Shown piece by piece: positions 24,776 through 37,800 of a stretch of DNA of 64,000 nt. A program made the position numbers and the translations under genes. Source of the stretch: Sinonovacula constricta. Taxonomy: Eukaryota > Mollusca > Bivalvia > Cardiida > Solecurtidae. Every line of letters begins with the position of its first letter. The first letter of the stretch is position 1. The notes under the pieces were generated by a model that was given only the letters and a program-made list of their open reading frames with translations, made no database searches and was not told where the DNA came from. The stretch covers positions 42,470,293-42,534,292 of the forward strand of contig CM017558.1 of the NCBI GenBank assembly GCA_007844125.1, written 5' to 3'.

Positions 24776-25696
24776 CAATACATTTCAAGGAAAAATCTAA
24801 AACAAGACATTATTGACAAATACTAGAGCCCACTAATAAATTTAATAACACATATTAACTAATTTCTAATACACTAAGACTGACTATACATGAGCATATA
24901 TAACTTAAGTTACTAACTTATTTTATTTACACATGTTATTTAAAATGTTTATAGAAAGGACAAGTATAGAATATTGAAATTTCAAAAATCACATTATTAT
25001 ACAAAAATAATATGCCAATCTGGATTTGTATAACTATATGTTTTTTTATAATATTGGGTTAATAACTTTGTTAAGCCTAGTAGTGTGTATCTTTGTGCAT
25101 GTAAGTGTGTATCTATATGTTTGTGTGTATATATGTATAGGTATATATGTATGGGTATGTATGTATATATATACACTAAGCCTTAGGTATGTCAATTACA
25201 AAAAATACATGCATTAAATATTGAATTTTCAATAACAATAAAAGTAATCAACCATGTATTACACAACTTAATGTATTGTATAACTGAATTAATCATTATT
25301 TCACGGTATTATCCTTTCTATAAATGTTTTGCAGTATTTTGCTCTGTTTATCGATTACTGCAGTATTGATCTTGACTTAAATCAATCTTTATCAAAGTCT
25401 TTTTTGTTGACTAATTAAAATTAATACATATATTTTTGTTAAGATTGTTTCAAAATACATGTAGGCCATTATAGTAAAAGTTTAGTATGCTTATGAGTCG
25501 GGAACAACTGAAACAAGGATACAATTCAAAATATAGAGGTATAATTAAGTGTATATTACAATTCTTTTACATCGATAACACCATTACAATCTGTAAACCC
25601 CAACAGTACAAGGAAAAAAGATACATACGTAATTTTCTTTTACCTTTCTTCATTCCTGCTATTATTTGTATTAAGCCAAACATTAACATATACAAT
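24776..25696. other. AT-rich non-coding stretch with TG/TA microsatellite
   Basis: Contains a degenerate TGTGTATATATGTATAGG tract at about 25084-25175. Otherwise no supported feature between the LINE and the SINE. Confidence 0.6.
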
Positions 25697-25708
25697 AAAC
25701 CCATAATA

Positions 25709-25987
25709 GTTACGGGAGGCCCCGAGTTCGATCCCGGGCCGCGACATACCAAAGTCGTTAAAAATGGTAGTGGTATAGCTCCCTTGCTAACGCTCAAGCA
25801 AATATAAGGGTAGTTCCACGACTGGTTGGCCCGGTGTCAGGATAATGTGACTGGGTGTGGTATCATGCCAGGTGTTCACGGTATGCTATACACAGTGAAG
25901 GCAGCACTATATCTGCTTCAAGTGGACACCGTCTCAAAATAACTGAAATATTGTTGGTGGGACGATAAAACCAATAAACAATAAACA
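25709..25987 (+). mobile_element. SINE with 12-bp target-site duplications
   Basis: AAACCCATAATA at 25697-25708 recurs at 25988-25999. The 279-bp insert begins with a tRNA-like B-box region (GAGTTCGATCCCGGGCCGCG). A body with GTGACTGGGTGTGGTATCAT follows, then a tail GGGACGATAAAACCAATAAA with CAATAAACAATAAACA repeats. The missing A-box suggests slight 5' truncation. The perfect duplications indicate a relatively recent retroposition. Confidence 0.8.
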
Positions 25988-27024
25988 AAACCCATAATAC
26001 TATTCATTACCATAAATCAACCAATGCATGTATTCCATTTTTTTTTAAACCGACTCAACATATAACTTTATCATTGATAATTATGTCAAATCTTATATTT
26101 ACTGCTTGTTGTAAAATTGAAACTGTATTTGTATGATCGAAACTCACAAATAAAATTAAAAAAAAAAAAACACTTCCACTATTTATAGGATATTTGTAAA
26201 AGGTTATATGTTTTTAATAGCAGACACATCCTGGAATTATGAGTTTTAAGCTACACATTATCTTTTATTCAGTTAATATACAGTTCACTGACAGTAAAAT
26301 CACCAGTAAGTATTTATTACACATGCATTTGACAACGTTTCTATCATTGCTCCCTCTGGATATAGATAAACCTTATAGAGTATAAGTTTGTAAGCATAGA
26401 GACTGGCGTTGCATTTAGTTGTCATCGCTAATAAATATTGTCATTAATCTCAGTAAAATGACATTTCCCCGTTTTCAATGCCACTAATGTGTCATGTTGT
26501 ATATAAATGTAAATATTTTTTTATCAAATTTACAAGGATTCGTAGGCAGATTTGTCGAGTTTGAACTTTAATATGGCAAGTCGTCAAAACAATAACATAA
26601 ACTCAAATGGCTAGTCGGACGACACAACTGTAACGTATTTGCCAGTAGTTCTAAGATATGTAATAAATTATTTGGAATTTTAACATGCGTGTATATTTAT
26701 GGACAATGTGTTTAAGCTTTTATCTCCTTTAATGTTCCCTAAAGCAATTATTTCCATTACCATGAGTCATGCATAGTGCAGTGCATGAATAAGGAATGCT
26801 TAAACAAGGGAAGAGACTTTGATTGGTTTACATAGTTTATTATCTAGTTCGACCGCGCATGTTAATGGACATTACTGCCCTTAAAACTTGCTTATAAACA
26901 TCAGTAAACATCTTAATGCCACTAGTTTCCAAATCAGTGCAAACGCCCAACGAAGTAGACATAGACAAAATGTAACGAGCTTTGTAATAAATGTAAGACT
27001 GAAGTTTTTAATTTCTTGTAAAAG

Positions 27025-27114
27025 GAGATCTTTTCTTGGCCATCCTCCAGAGACGTCTTAGATGATCCATATAATACAGTTCAGTCAGATGTGGAGAGCT
27101 TCTCAAGTCAAGAG
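27025..27114 (+). CDS. Candidate cassette exon E2 (90 nt)
   Basis: Acceptor TTGTAAAAG, donor AGAG|GTAAGTATC, 30 codons in phase 0, beginning EIFSWPSSRDVLDDP and ending SFSSQE. It is homologous to E1 and E3, and substitutions leave the frame open. The first 1.3 kb of intron after it also matches the intron after E3. Confidence 0.55.
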
Positions 27115-28445
27115 GTAAGTATCAGCGTATGATCAAATGTTACCACGAGAATGTATAAGCTACTCTTTATCTTTGACTCTGTTAATATACGGTTCACTAC
27201 CATTAACATCACCAGTAAGTATTTATTACACATGCATTTGACAACGTTTCTATCATTGCCCCCTCTGGATATACATAGACCTGAAACAGTATAAATTTCT
27301 AAGTATAGAGACTGGCTTAGACTTTAGTTGTCATCGTTTATAAATACTGTCAATAAATCTCAGTAAAATTATATGTCTATGTTTTATATGTCACTAATGT
27401 TTTCTACTGCATGTAAATGTAAATATTTTTATCAAATTTACAAGCAATTCTGACAGTCTTGAGCTCGAAAAGTTTAAAAATACCTACTAATTTACAGCTG
27501 ATATTTCTCACAATTTAGCATCTTGTTTGGCACAAATTCACAAAATCCGAAACGTTCAACTTCAAGAATAAAATTGACTAAATTAAGCGAATAATGGAAA
27601 CAAACATGTAAATTACCTACAGTTACGAACTGCTGTTGTATTTGTCTATGTTAATGACCAATACAAAAATGAGACGACTAAAGTGTAACACAATTGTGAA
27701 ATTCTTGATCGTGCATGGCGATTTCTGGGGAGGTCTTGGTATCAATATATATTTTTTTATTTTTCTGCTACAAACATGCAAATATTAAAATATTGATTTC
27801 ATCAGATCATGACAGCCTTCAATACTCCCAACGGAGAAGCTGCACAAACAAGGCCAAATGTCTAAATATGAGTACAATTATCCACCTATTTATATATTTA
27901 TGCAGGAAATAAATCACATGTTTATGCAGACCTATTTGTATTAGGTGTCTTCACGCAAAATATCATGATATGGAGTAAACGAATACTATATTTTAGCCAT
28001 TTCGAGAAATCGCGAGAGAAAAAATGGTTAAATTGAAGAAGTCGAATTGCTACAAAGCAAAAGGAAAACCAAAGATAACTTGGACGCTATGCATCTATCA
28101 GATGTATGTTAGTAAGCACATTGATTAAACAAATGTCAGTGTCTATGACCTAGCGACTGGTAGCAAGATAAATGTTTTGTCTTGGCAATAGCCATTGTAT
28201 GTCTAACGAAAGATAAAAATAAATGCGGTAAACAACAAGCAAAAAATTGCAAATTGTACATCCCTTCTTCAGATACCACCAAGGTCTAATCGCTTACAAA
28301 ACGGAATTATCTCAGAAGTTCCGATTTGAAATATAAGAGCGCAAGACTTACTTCATACAATAAAGTGGGAGTGCAATGTTACAAAATCAATTTAACGGTT
28401 TTACATATTTTCCATGGTGTAACTAGCAATACTGGTTGATCTCAA

Positions 28446-28449
<4 letters not shown>

Positions 28450-28479
<30 letters not shown>
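28450..28479. repeat. (TA)n microsatellite
   Basis: About 15 uninterrupted TA units where the tandem duplicate of the inverted-repeat inner sequence ends. The homologous point in the right arm (about 31250) has only a short TA-rich stretch. Confidence 0.9.
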
Positions 28480-28485
<6 letters not shown>

Positions 28486-29327
28486 TGTACGCAACTGCGT
28501 ATTCTGCGTAAATGCGGCCATGCGCCTGGTTCCATACTTTGAGTTGTAAGGCGACGTTTTAAGACTTTAAGCAACGAAAAGCATTGTTTGATTTCCGTGG
28601 ACTTTACCCGGCAATCGAAAGCAACGACTCGTAATTAATGCAGTTTTATTATTCAAAAAGCTATTTTAATTATATATTATTATCTGACTTATTATTGCTA
28701 AGCACACATCCTTATACTAATTTAATTGTACTAAATAATTTGGAAGAGTCTCAATTTTGTTATTAAATTACATAAGCTTTGAATTTGTTGTAGAGAGGTT
28801 TATTTGAAGTTTGCTAGAAATAGTCTACTAGCTCTGTTTTAATTAATATGTTAAATACAAAATAGGCATAAATTTATTAAGGATCATCCATGAGTCGAGT
28901 ACGCAAAAGTGGGTTGGCAGGGAAAAGTCAATATGATAAATGGCGTTTTCAAATTGCATTTAGCTCATTGTTAAGAAAAAATGGTGATTTTTATTCCAAC
29001 TCATGGAAACAAATATTTCACTCGGTGCTATGTGACAATACAACAACAAATATACTATAATCAAATGTTTTTTTTAAATCGATAGAAATGCCATTTTCTT
29101 CCTGCAAAGCCTAAAACTCGCAGATATTGCTTGGTGTAAGAAGAACAAAAAAATATATATTTTACTTAAAAATGAATCTTTTTTCGTAGATGAAAAGTTT
29201 TGGACTAGGAAAAAGTTTTTTTGTAATTTTGTGTTAATATTTGTTTTAGCGCTTAAAGTGTTCATATAGCGTTGGTTGTCTGCAACGATCAGCTTATAAC
29301 TTGTATTGTGTACTGATTTTATTTAAG

Positions 29328-29441
29328 GAAATAACCATTGATGGTCCGATCAGGCAGTCTTTCCGCACTAAGAGAAGAGTACCATCTCCACCTGGGCTGT
29401 TTAACGCAGAAATTGATCAGGGTGGTGCCATCTTAGAACAG
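29328..29441 (+). CDS. Candidate exon (114 nt, basic/Pro-rich)
   Basis: Acceptor ATTTAAG, donor ACAG|GTATAG, 38 codons open in phase 0 at both ends. It encodes EITIDGPIRQSFRTKRRVPS and then PPGLFN...GGAILEQ. It shares the EI start and phase with E1-E3 but is otherwise different. It lies between E2 and E3 in sequence not shared by the tandem duplication. It is compatible with splicing to E3 or directly to 31625. Confidence 0.45.
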
Positions 29442-29879
29442 GTATAGGTTAAATACATTCTATCGTGTTTGTGAGAGGTTTTCTGTAATTAAAATTGCCG
29501 TTTAAAATGCTAACTAGGACTGCACAAATACGTTATCTAGAAAGAATGTTTATTAAAGCGATTTTAACATCAAAGCCAGTGTTGAATAAAAAATGACGTT
29601 GAAGCAAAAGTCTGGTGCAAGTATGAAACCGTTTATTTAATATCCCATATACCGAGTCAAGCCTCATGCAGCGCCAGGAAATAATATGTTCAAACATTTA
29701 CAATGATATAAGCTTCGACTGGCTATCTAATCTTGTTTATAGCAGTGAATAAGAAACCCGATATTGTAAAAGAAAAATAAGGATTATCAAAACATACATA
29801 CATTTCACCAAATAAATTTCGGCTATCTAACGCGCTATGTAATAAATATAAGACTGAGGTTTTCGTTTTCTTGTAATAG

Positions 29880-29969
29880 GAGATTTATCCTTGGACATCA
29901 TCCACAGACGTCTCAGATGATCCCTATGATACAGTTCAGTCAGATGCACAGAGATTCTCAAGTCAAGAG
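29880..29969 (+). CDS. Candidate cassette exon E3 (90 nt)
   Basis: Acceptor CTTGTAATAG, donor AGAG|GTAAGTATC, 30 codons in phase 0, beginning EIYPWTSSTDVSDDP and ending RFSSQE. It is the nearest candidate upstream exon to CARD exon 31625, whose phase 0 start fits. It lies just outside the right inverted-repeat arm, so the left-arm equivalent would fall in the N gap. Confidence 0.55.
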
Positions 29970-31624
29970 GTAAGTATCACCGTATAATGAAATGTTACCA
30001 CGAGAATGTATAAGCTACTCTTTATCTTTGACTCTGTTAATATACGGTTCACTAACAGTAACACCACCACTAAGTATTTATTACACATGCATTTGACAAC
30101 GTTTCTATCATTGCCCCCTCTGGATATACATAGACCTGTAACAGTATAAATTTCTAAGTATAGTGACTGGTTTAGCCTTATGTTGTCATCTCTTATAAAT
30201 ATATATACATGTTTAAATACTGTCAATAAATCTCAGTAAAATTATATTTTTTATGTTTTTTATGTCACTAATGTTTTCTACTGCATGTAAATGTAAATAT
30301 TTTTATCAAATTTACAAGCAATTCTGACAGTCTTGAGCTCGTAAAAGTTTAAAAATACCTACTAATTTACAGCTGATATTTCTCACAATTTAGTATCTTG
30401 TTTGGCACAAATTCACAAAATCCCAAACGTTCAACTTCAAGAACAAAATTGACTAAATTAAGCGAATAATGAAAAAAAATGTAAAATACCTACAGTTACG
30501 AACTGCTGTTGTATTCATCTATGTTAATGACCAATACAAAAATGAGACGACGAAAGTGTTAAACAATTTGTGTAATTCTAGATTGTACATGGTGATTTCT
30601 GGGCAGGTCTAGGTATTAAGATATAATTATTTATTTTAAATAAATTATTATGCTACAAACATGCAAATATTAAAATATTGATTTCATCAGATCATGACAT
30701 CCTTCATTATTTCCAACAGAGAAGCTACTCAAACAACACCAAATGTCTGAATATGAGTACAATTATCCACCTTTTTATATATTTATATAGGAAATAAATC
30801 ACATGTTTATGCAGACCTATTTTTTTACGTGTCGTCACGCAAAATATCATAATATGGAGAAAACGAAGACCACATTCAAGCCATTTTGAGAAATCGAGAC
30901 AGTCAAATGGTTAAATTGAAGAAGCACATTGATTAAACAAATGTAAATGTCTAAGACCTAGCGACTGGTAGCAAGATAAATGTTTTGTCTTGGCAATAGC
31001 CATTGTATATCTAACGGAACATAGAAATTAATGCGGTAAACAACGAGCAAGAAATTGCAAATTGTATATTCCTTCACCAGATACCACCAAGGTATGATCG
31101 CCCAGAAGACGGAATTATCTCAGATGTTCCGATTTTAAATATAAGAGCGCAAGACTTGCTCCATACAATATAGGGTGGAGTGCAATGTTACAAAATCAAT
31201 TTAACGGTTTTACATATTGTCCATGGTGTAACTAGTAATACTGGTTGATCGCAATATGTATATATTGTTTATAGAATACAAACGTGATTTTATATTGAAG
31301 TCGTGTAATGGTCCAGATGAATCCCAAGGCAAACTAGACCAAGAAGAGAATGGCTATTATTTAAATGCCAAAAGCTTAATTCCCCCTGATTCTAATAGTT
31401 GTTACGGTTTATTTCGTGAAACATCTACAGAATGCACAAGCCAATCTTTAAGTGCCTTTTGTTTCATTTATAAAATTTTATTGAAATAATATTAGATCTA
31501 CTTAAAAAAAGAAAAATGTTTAATAAGTTGCAATTTACATGACACATTGTCCATGAAGAATAAAAAGAAGAATCTTTTTTCCATTCTAGATAGATTTAAA
31601 GCAGATTCAAATGATTATTTTTAG

Positions 31625-31811
31625 CGTACAGAGAGAAGCCCCTGCCATTTATGCCCAGTCCATTTTCTTCCTTTACACACGGGTTTTTGTGACTCGAACT
31701 GCACTGACAACCACCGAGACAGAATCATCGAGTACATGGTTGAAGTGTTCAAGCCACTAATCAAGAAGAGGATTGACCCATTAGAAGTTGTTCAGTTTCT
31801 TGACTTTATAG
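31625..31811 (+). CDS. Exon: Cys-rich head and start of CARD1
   Basis: The acceptor is ATTTTTAG before CGTACAGAG and the donor is G|GTAGGC. The 187-nt exon is open in phase 0 and ends in phase 1. Residues 6-26 or so contain cysteines spaced C-x2-C-x11-C-x3-C with interspersed His, a pattern that could bind zinc. Then comes the helical start of a CARD (RIIEYMVEVFKPLIKKR, then EVVQFLDFI). The left copy at 10879-11065 has the same length. Confidence 0.75.
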
Positions 31812-34800
31812 GTAGGCTCAATGAAATAGTTTGATTTAACTGGACACAATTCACGCCAGAACATTTGTTAGGATCAAGTAGTTCCGGCTACACAATTCAG
31901 ATATGACGTCACAATATGGCAAACCATGGTACTATATGACATCTTTGAGCATGGATACATTAACATTATTCTATGTAGATTAACTAGTTGCTAAAAATAA
32001 TTCGAAAAAATGTGTTATAATTTATACGTTTTTTATGATCGCCTAATGACATTAATTAATTGTTTATGAATAACATCGTCAATTGTACACAATGAATTAG
32101 CTGTGCTATTTTCCTTATAACAAGTTAATGTTTAGTGCTTATTTGCTCTTTGTTTACCTTATTCTTTAGATAGTGGCATTATACGGTCAATCGAGTGTCC
32201 AAGAAAATCTGTAGAGCGACTAATTGGTTTAATCCACAGAAGTAATACTCCAGGAAAATGGACGGCCTTTTCAGACGCCTTACTCCAAGCAGGTATACAT
32301 GTGATCTAAAATATCATTGATGTTAGAGTATTAGTAGTATCAGAAGAATAATATGGTATTTTTACATTGTTTCTAAGACAGAAAGTGTGATTTTAAGAGC
32401 TCTTAAAACGGATTTTATTATCCAAGTCGTCCTTTTGACAACTGATCGATCAAAATGAGGACTGGTGGGCTTTCTCGAAGTAATGACTTGTCCCACTGTT
32501 TATCACTATTTTGCGTAACATGTTTATACCTTTGGACAGAGTAAGTTTTATATTCTGAGTTCTATATCTAAAAGTATCTTGACCTGTTAATGATCATAAA
32601 AGGCAGATAGAAACTAACAGCATCCGTGAACAAATTACTTGTATCTATTTATGTTTTGCAGAAAACCACCATCTGCATGCACTCGTCAATTCAAAAACAG
32701 AAAGTGACAAAAGTATCCCAGAAAGGTTGATGAAACTGCGCGCACCGGACATCGCCCAGAACATGTGCATCACGGACATCCTAGACAAGCTGGAAGAAGA
32801 AGAAGTGATAACTGTTACCGACAAGGAGCGGGTGTTAGCGATGAATAAGCAAAGGGGGGAAACCCATGCTGCCCTTCTCCTTCTAGATTTAGTGCCGAAT
32901 AGAATAGAAGATTGGGACAGCAGATTCATTAGAACATTGCGTGCATGTGGCATGGCAGAGTTTGCTGATAGCCTAGAAGAGGCAATGCCACTAAAGACAT
33001 CGCATAAAAAAGGGCTGCAGGAGAATTATGAAACTGGTAGGCTTTAGTAGATTTAAATGAAATGATATTGAACAAATATCTCATCTGTTGATTTGTCTGT
33101 CATACAAAAAATAACGCCACATTGCAAAGGTAAATATTTCAATTTAGGGCGAGTACTATGCTTATTTTTGATAGCATTTTCTAATGATGACGCGTGCTAT
33201 GTACACGCGATTTGTAAAACCTAAAAAAGCGAGGTCAATATCAATTTGAATTGCCTCCTCTCCTTTTCTGACGATATCTTACAAAAACTTCCTTAAACAG
33301 CTAACTTAAATAAATAATTCCTGATAGAATGCAAAAGCAAGATAAAAATAAATATTGCAATATACTGTTCATGGATGTTCACTTCATTTTACGAAATTCA
33401 CTACCCAAAGGCCCCTGATTTCGTTATAAAAATATTTGACTTTGCAGGATGACAATGAAAACAATAGGTTTTTTATGTATCATGTTTAATATTCCTGTTA
33501 AAAATCAAAATGTACTCTAATGTGATACCCTACCTTTCAAAGTCATGTCTCGACATTGCATCGGAAATTCTCATGATTCCAAAAAGGTTACAGGTAACAA
33601 ATATATCTCTTTTTTAATTATTCCTTTCTATGTCCAAAGAGTTTCAACGCTGAACTTGTTTTAATTTCATCATTAATTATATTGTAACATTGAAAGAAAT
33701 TGATGTGAAATATAATTGTAACTAGAGATTTTGAGAAATTCAATTTACTTTACAGAGACGACTGAAGTCAAACAGGTAGCGACAAAACGTCCTAGAAATT
33801 CGTATACTCCAATGCCTGGAGGGGGGTTAAAAGCCTCAACCAAGCAAAGTGCAACCCAAGAGAAAGACATTACTCCTCCAAAATTACCTCCCCGTCAGTA
33901 TGCAATCGAAGACATAAATAGCAGCGACAGAACGACAGTAAATAGGAGGCACCAAGAGAGGCCCAAACTCCCACCAAGATATCCTGGCACAACGCAATTG
34001 GTTTCTCAAAATGGTATTTAATTTATTGATAAAATCAATTTAAATCAGGATTTTCTGCACATTCGTGTTGGTATAAGGCTAGCGTTTTGAACGACTTCAA
34101 GTAGCCTATGGCAGCCATAATCTTTGTTTACATCGGACCAATGTCAGCCATAATTTTTGTTTACATTGGACAAAGACAGACCTAGCTTTGATATAAGGAC
34201 ATTTGCGAAATAATTATGACAAAACGGTAATATTTTAATACATTTTTTTTCAATTCTGCCAAAAGATTAGTAACAAGGTGCATTTCACATGCATATTTTT
34301 TTAATCTGAGCATTTATTTTTTCTTCATAAGATGCCGATGAAGCAAGCATCGTACAACACTCGGTATCTGACTCAACACGAAAACATGACAAACTTAGGT
34401 TACAAGATGACAAGATACACGACTCGCGGGATTTCGCTGGGGTCTGTAATTCCAATGAATACAGTAAAAGAGGTTCCAACCAATCTGATAACTACGATGA
34501 CACTGTAGTTATGAGGCTGCATAAACAATCATGTGAACATCAAATGGAAAACAACATAGACAACAGTGAAGTTCACGGTATTCTCCAAGTCGCTAAGAAG
34601 GCAACTCAAAGTCACCAAGGACAACTGAATTTCTTAGAGAAAAAAGATCTTCCGGAAGGTAATTGGATATAGAATTTATCTACGTAATTTTAGTGTATAT
34701 GCTTATTATGGTTGTATAGACAGCCTATTAAATATATCTATACTAAAGTTAAGGCAGCAGTTCCGAAATACTAACGAAACAATCGCTATTTATTCATTGT

Positions 34801-37800
34801 TGTTTTCGGTGATTGAATAAAACTTTATGTGCTTGAAAGCACTAATGTATTCTCTTAATTACACATATTAAACATTTGGGAGGAGTTTCCATCTTCGCCG
34901 TTTAAATCTATGTTTTCTACCTGTAGTAAAAGCAGTAGTTCCGAAACAAAAGCATGTGTTCCGGAACATGTCTATATGTCGGCATATTCCACCCGCTGCA
35001 GTACACAACGGAAGTTGGTGACTTTCTCAAACTTATGTTTAATTGTCAAATGACCTGTCACTATTCTACTTAAGCGCACAGCAATGGGTAGTACACGAAA
35101 GACAAACCACAGTAAGCATTTAATTTTTAAAGGTGGCCTAACAAAACACCCAAAACAGATTCTGCATACAGCTTTACTGACCCTAAGATGTAGGCATATA
35201 AATAAAAAAAAACGTAAGTTACAAAAAACACAACAACAAAATGATTGTCAAATAATATCATTAGTTTATGACAATAATTTTGCAAAATAAGCAGAACCGA
35301 TAATACGGATAAGCTTCATATTTTGAAAGACTAGTTAGGTCATGCTATTAATTGTGAAAGACAAATGAGTTTTATAACTTTGGTCAAGTTACAAACCTGT
35401 GTGCATCTATGGATTTAATGGCTTTCTTATCACATTCCCTCTGGGTCTTTGACGTTTTTTACCAAGCAGACAGTGCTGACTCAAATTAGACAACAGTCTG
35501 GTCAAGGTCTAATCTATCTGCCAATAGTTGTAGCTCATAATAAAAACTTATTCCTCTGAAGTATGCACCCTACAAATTTATGGCGATTAATATCTATGAG
35601 GGCATGCTATTATGAAGTAAAATTTAGTAGAGAGTAAATATTTCCTGATTTTAAAAAAGTATAAAAGGTGGTATCCGACAGTTTGTTTGTTGTTGTTTTT
35701 CCCTCAAATTAACCAAATAAGTAATTGGCGCCTGAAAAGGTCTTGCAAAATGCTCTTCATTGATGCCAAAGATCTGTGAGATATGTGTGAACAGTCAAGG
35801 ATAAATCCCCACTCATCATTGCAAACTTGTGTTTCCTATCTGAGCCATGCTGCATAGATAGCTATTTTTAAACTTAGAAAAACCATGCGACCACTTATTT
35901 TATTTAGTCATCCGGACAATTTTCTCTGACCTCGGTATCTATACCACTATCACATTTTTTTCTCAATTACTACATTCTTTAAAAGAGTAAGAGTTCAAAA
36001 TTGTCTTTATAATGACTAGAGTATGGGTTTATGCAAAAAGTATGCCCATATTCCCAAAAGCATCGGTCAGATATTGGAGTGCCTATTTAATATATGCAAA
36101 TTGTTGGATACCACCTTTACCGTTTTACAAACTAATTTTCAAAATAAATTTCTGCTACCTTATCAATAAATTGAACCTGATAATTTTTGAAACAGAGACA
36201 TCATTTTCCTTGTATGTCATTCAATGCAAAATATGATCACGAAATTAATGCCAATAAACAATTTGAAACTTGGCTTGAAAAACAAAAACAAAATAAAACA
36301 CATAATTTTGAAGGATTTCAAGGTAAATCCAGAAAACAATGATGCAAAAAAAATGAAAAATGTTAAGTAATTCACGTATAGAAGAATTAAGGAGGTACTT
36401 CTACAAAAAAATTCAAAAACAACGCAATGAGTAGCTACAAATAGAGGAAGAACCTGCCAATGACTGTTTATCCCCCGCCAATAGGTGCTTTTTTCCCCAC
36501 AAATTGTAGACTAAGAATTTAACATCATTATTACAAGTGCAATCTATAAAAATATTAAAAAAAATAATGAAAGATGTATCAGTTGTTATTAACACTTTTA
36601 CTGCTACAATCATTATATTTGCAACATGCTATAAAGGTACAACAGGACAAATGGTATCCTAACCATATGTATAGTCTCTTACAAACATTCAATTAAAATA
36701 GTTGAACATGGTTCTATTTCTGAAACTGTCTTGTTAACTTGTGCAAGTGTTTATCAAAATACTTTGCTACTGGCTTGATAAAGTATTTACAAAGCAGATG
36801 AACCCCACCATCAATATCATGTTGGTCTGGCCAGGGGTATGAACTTAATACTGGGTTACCACAGACTTCAGCATATACTATTCCCCCTTTATCTAACACC
36901 TTCCTAAAACAAAATACTAGTTCTCTTGGAACATGGCCAAATGGGAGACCTGCAATATCTGACCAAAGAAATTACGTTGTTCATCTGTTAACAAGGTGTG
37001 TAAACTAGGATGAAATGTGGATAGTTCTGGGATCCAGACAAGACTTGCACTTTCATCATGAATGTTATTATTTTTGCCATCTACAGTAATCTAGTTGGAA
37101 GATCAGTTCTGGGAGGTTTAATTTTGAAGTGATGGTAACCTTTTACAACACAGCTTTGTACCAAAATTGAAATATCTGACAAAGTCACAGACGCCTCTCT
37201 GGCAGGCAGGCTATATGTACTGGTACCTTCACCTGGCTCAGTTTCTTGATGCACCTCAAGAAAAATAAAACAAATGCTATTTTATTCATTAAGTAATGAT
37301 TGTCTTTATAGTAATGGGCAAATAAAAGAGAAATGTTATGCTTGGAAAACATGCAGACATACATGATGTCAAAGCACATCACTTCACAAGATTTTGTTAA
37401 AGAAACCACTTTAATATATGTGTATGAATATGGGATACATATTTTCATTGATATAAAATATGGATTGGTCTATTTTATTGTAAGTATTGTAAGTAACATT
37501 ATATTAATCCAATGTAGATATACAGCATAGCTCAGCATGACAATTATAACAACTGGCCTTCAGTTTGTTGTCCCGGTATACATATTAACACACCCCTACC
37601 ACACCCCTACCCCCTACCCTCCCCTACCCTACCAACACCCCTACGCCCTACCCGCAACCCTACCCCCTAAACCCTACCACACCCCTACCCCCTATCCTCC
37701 CCTACCCTACCAACACCCCAACCCTACCCCCTAAACGCTACCACACCCCGACCCCCTACCCTACCCTCCCCTACCCTACCCCCTACCCCCTACCCCATAA

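Larger units (their letters stand above)
19980..31250 (+). repeat. Tandem segmental duplication carrying the cassette exons
   Basis: Direct, diverged copies: about 19980-20990 (E1 and flanks), a fragment of the post-exon intron at 21464-21512, the distal part at about 23105-23283, 26240-28440 (E2 and intron) and 29828-31250 (E3 and intron). Copies align through motifs such as GTAAGTATCACCGTAT, CGACCGCGCATGTTAA and TGACAACGTTTCTATCATTG. LINE, SINE and gag fragments interrupt the array, so duplication preceded or accompanied these insertions. Confidence 0.8.

Noticed and set aside
25725..25760. Possible tRNA gene (GTTCGATCCC B-box)
   Set aside because: No cloverleaf or A-box. It is the head of a SINE with target duplications.
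28890..29060. 57-codon ORF starting MSRVRKSGLAGK upstream of the 29328 exon, considered as a first exon
   Set aside because: No in-phase donor was found and no domain is recognised.
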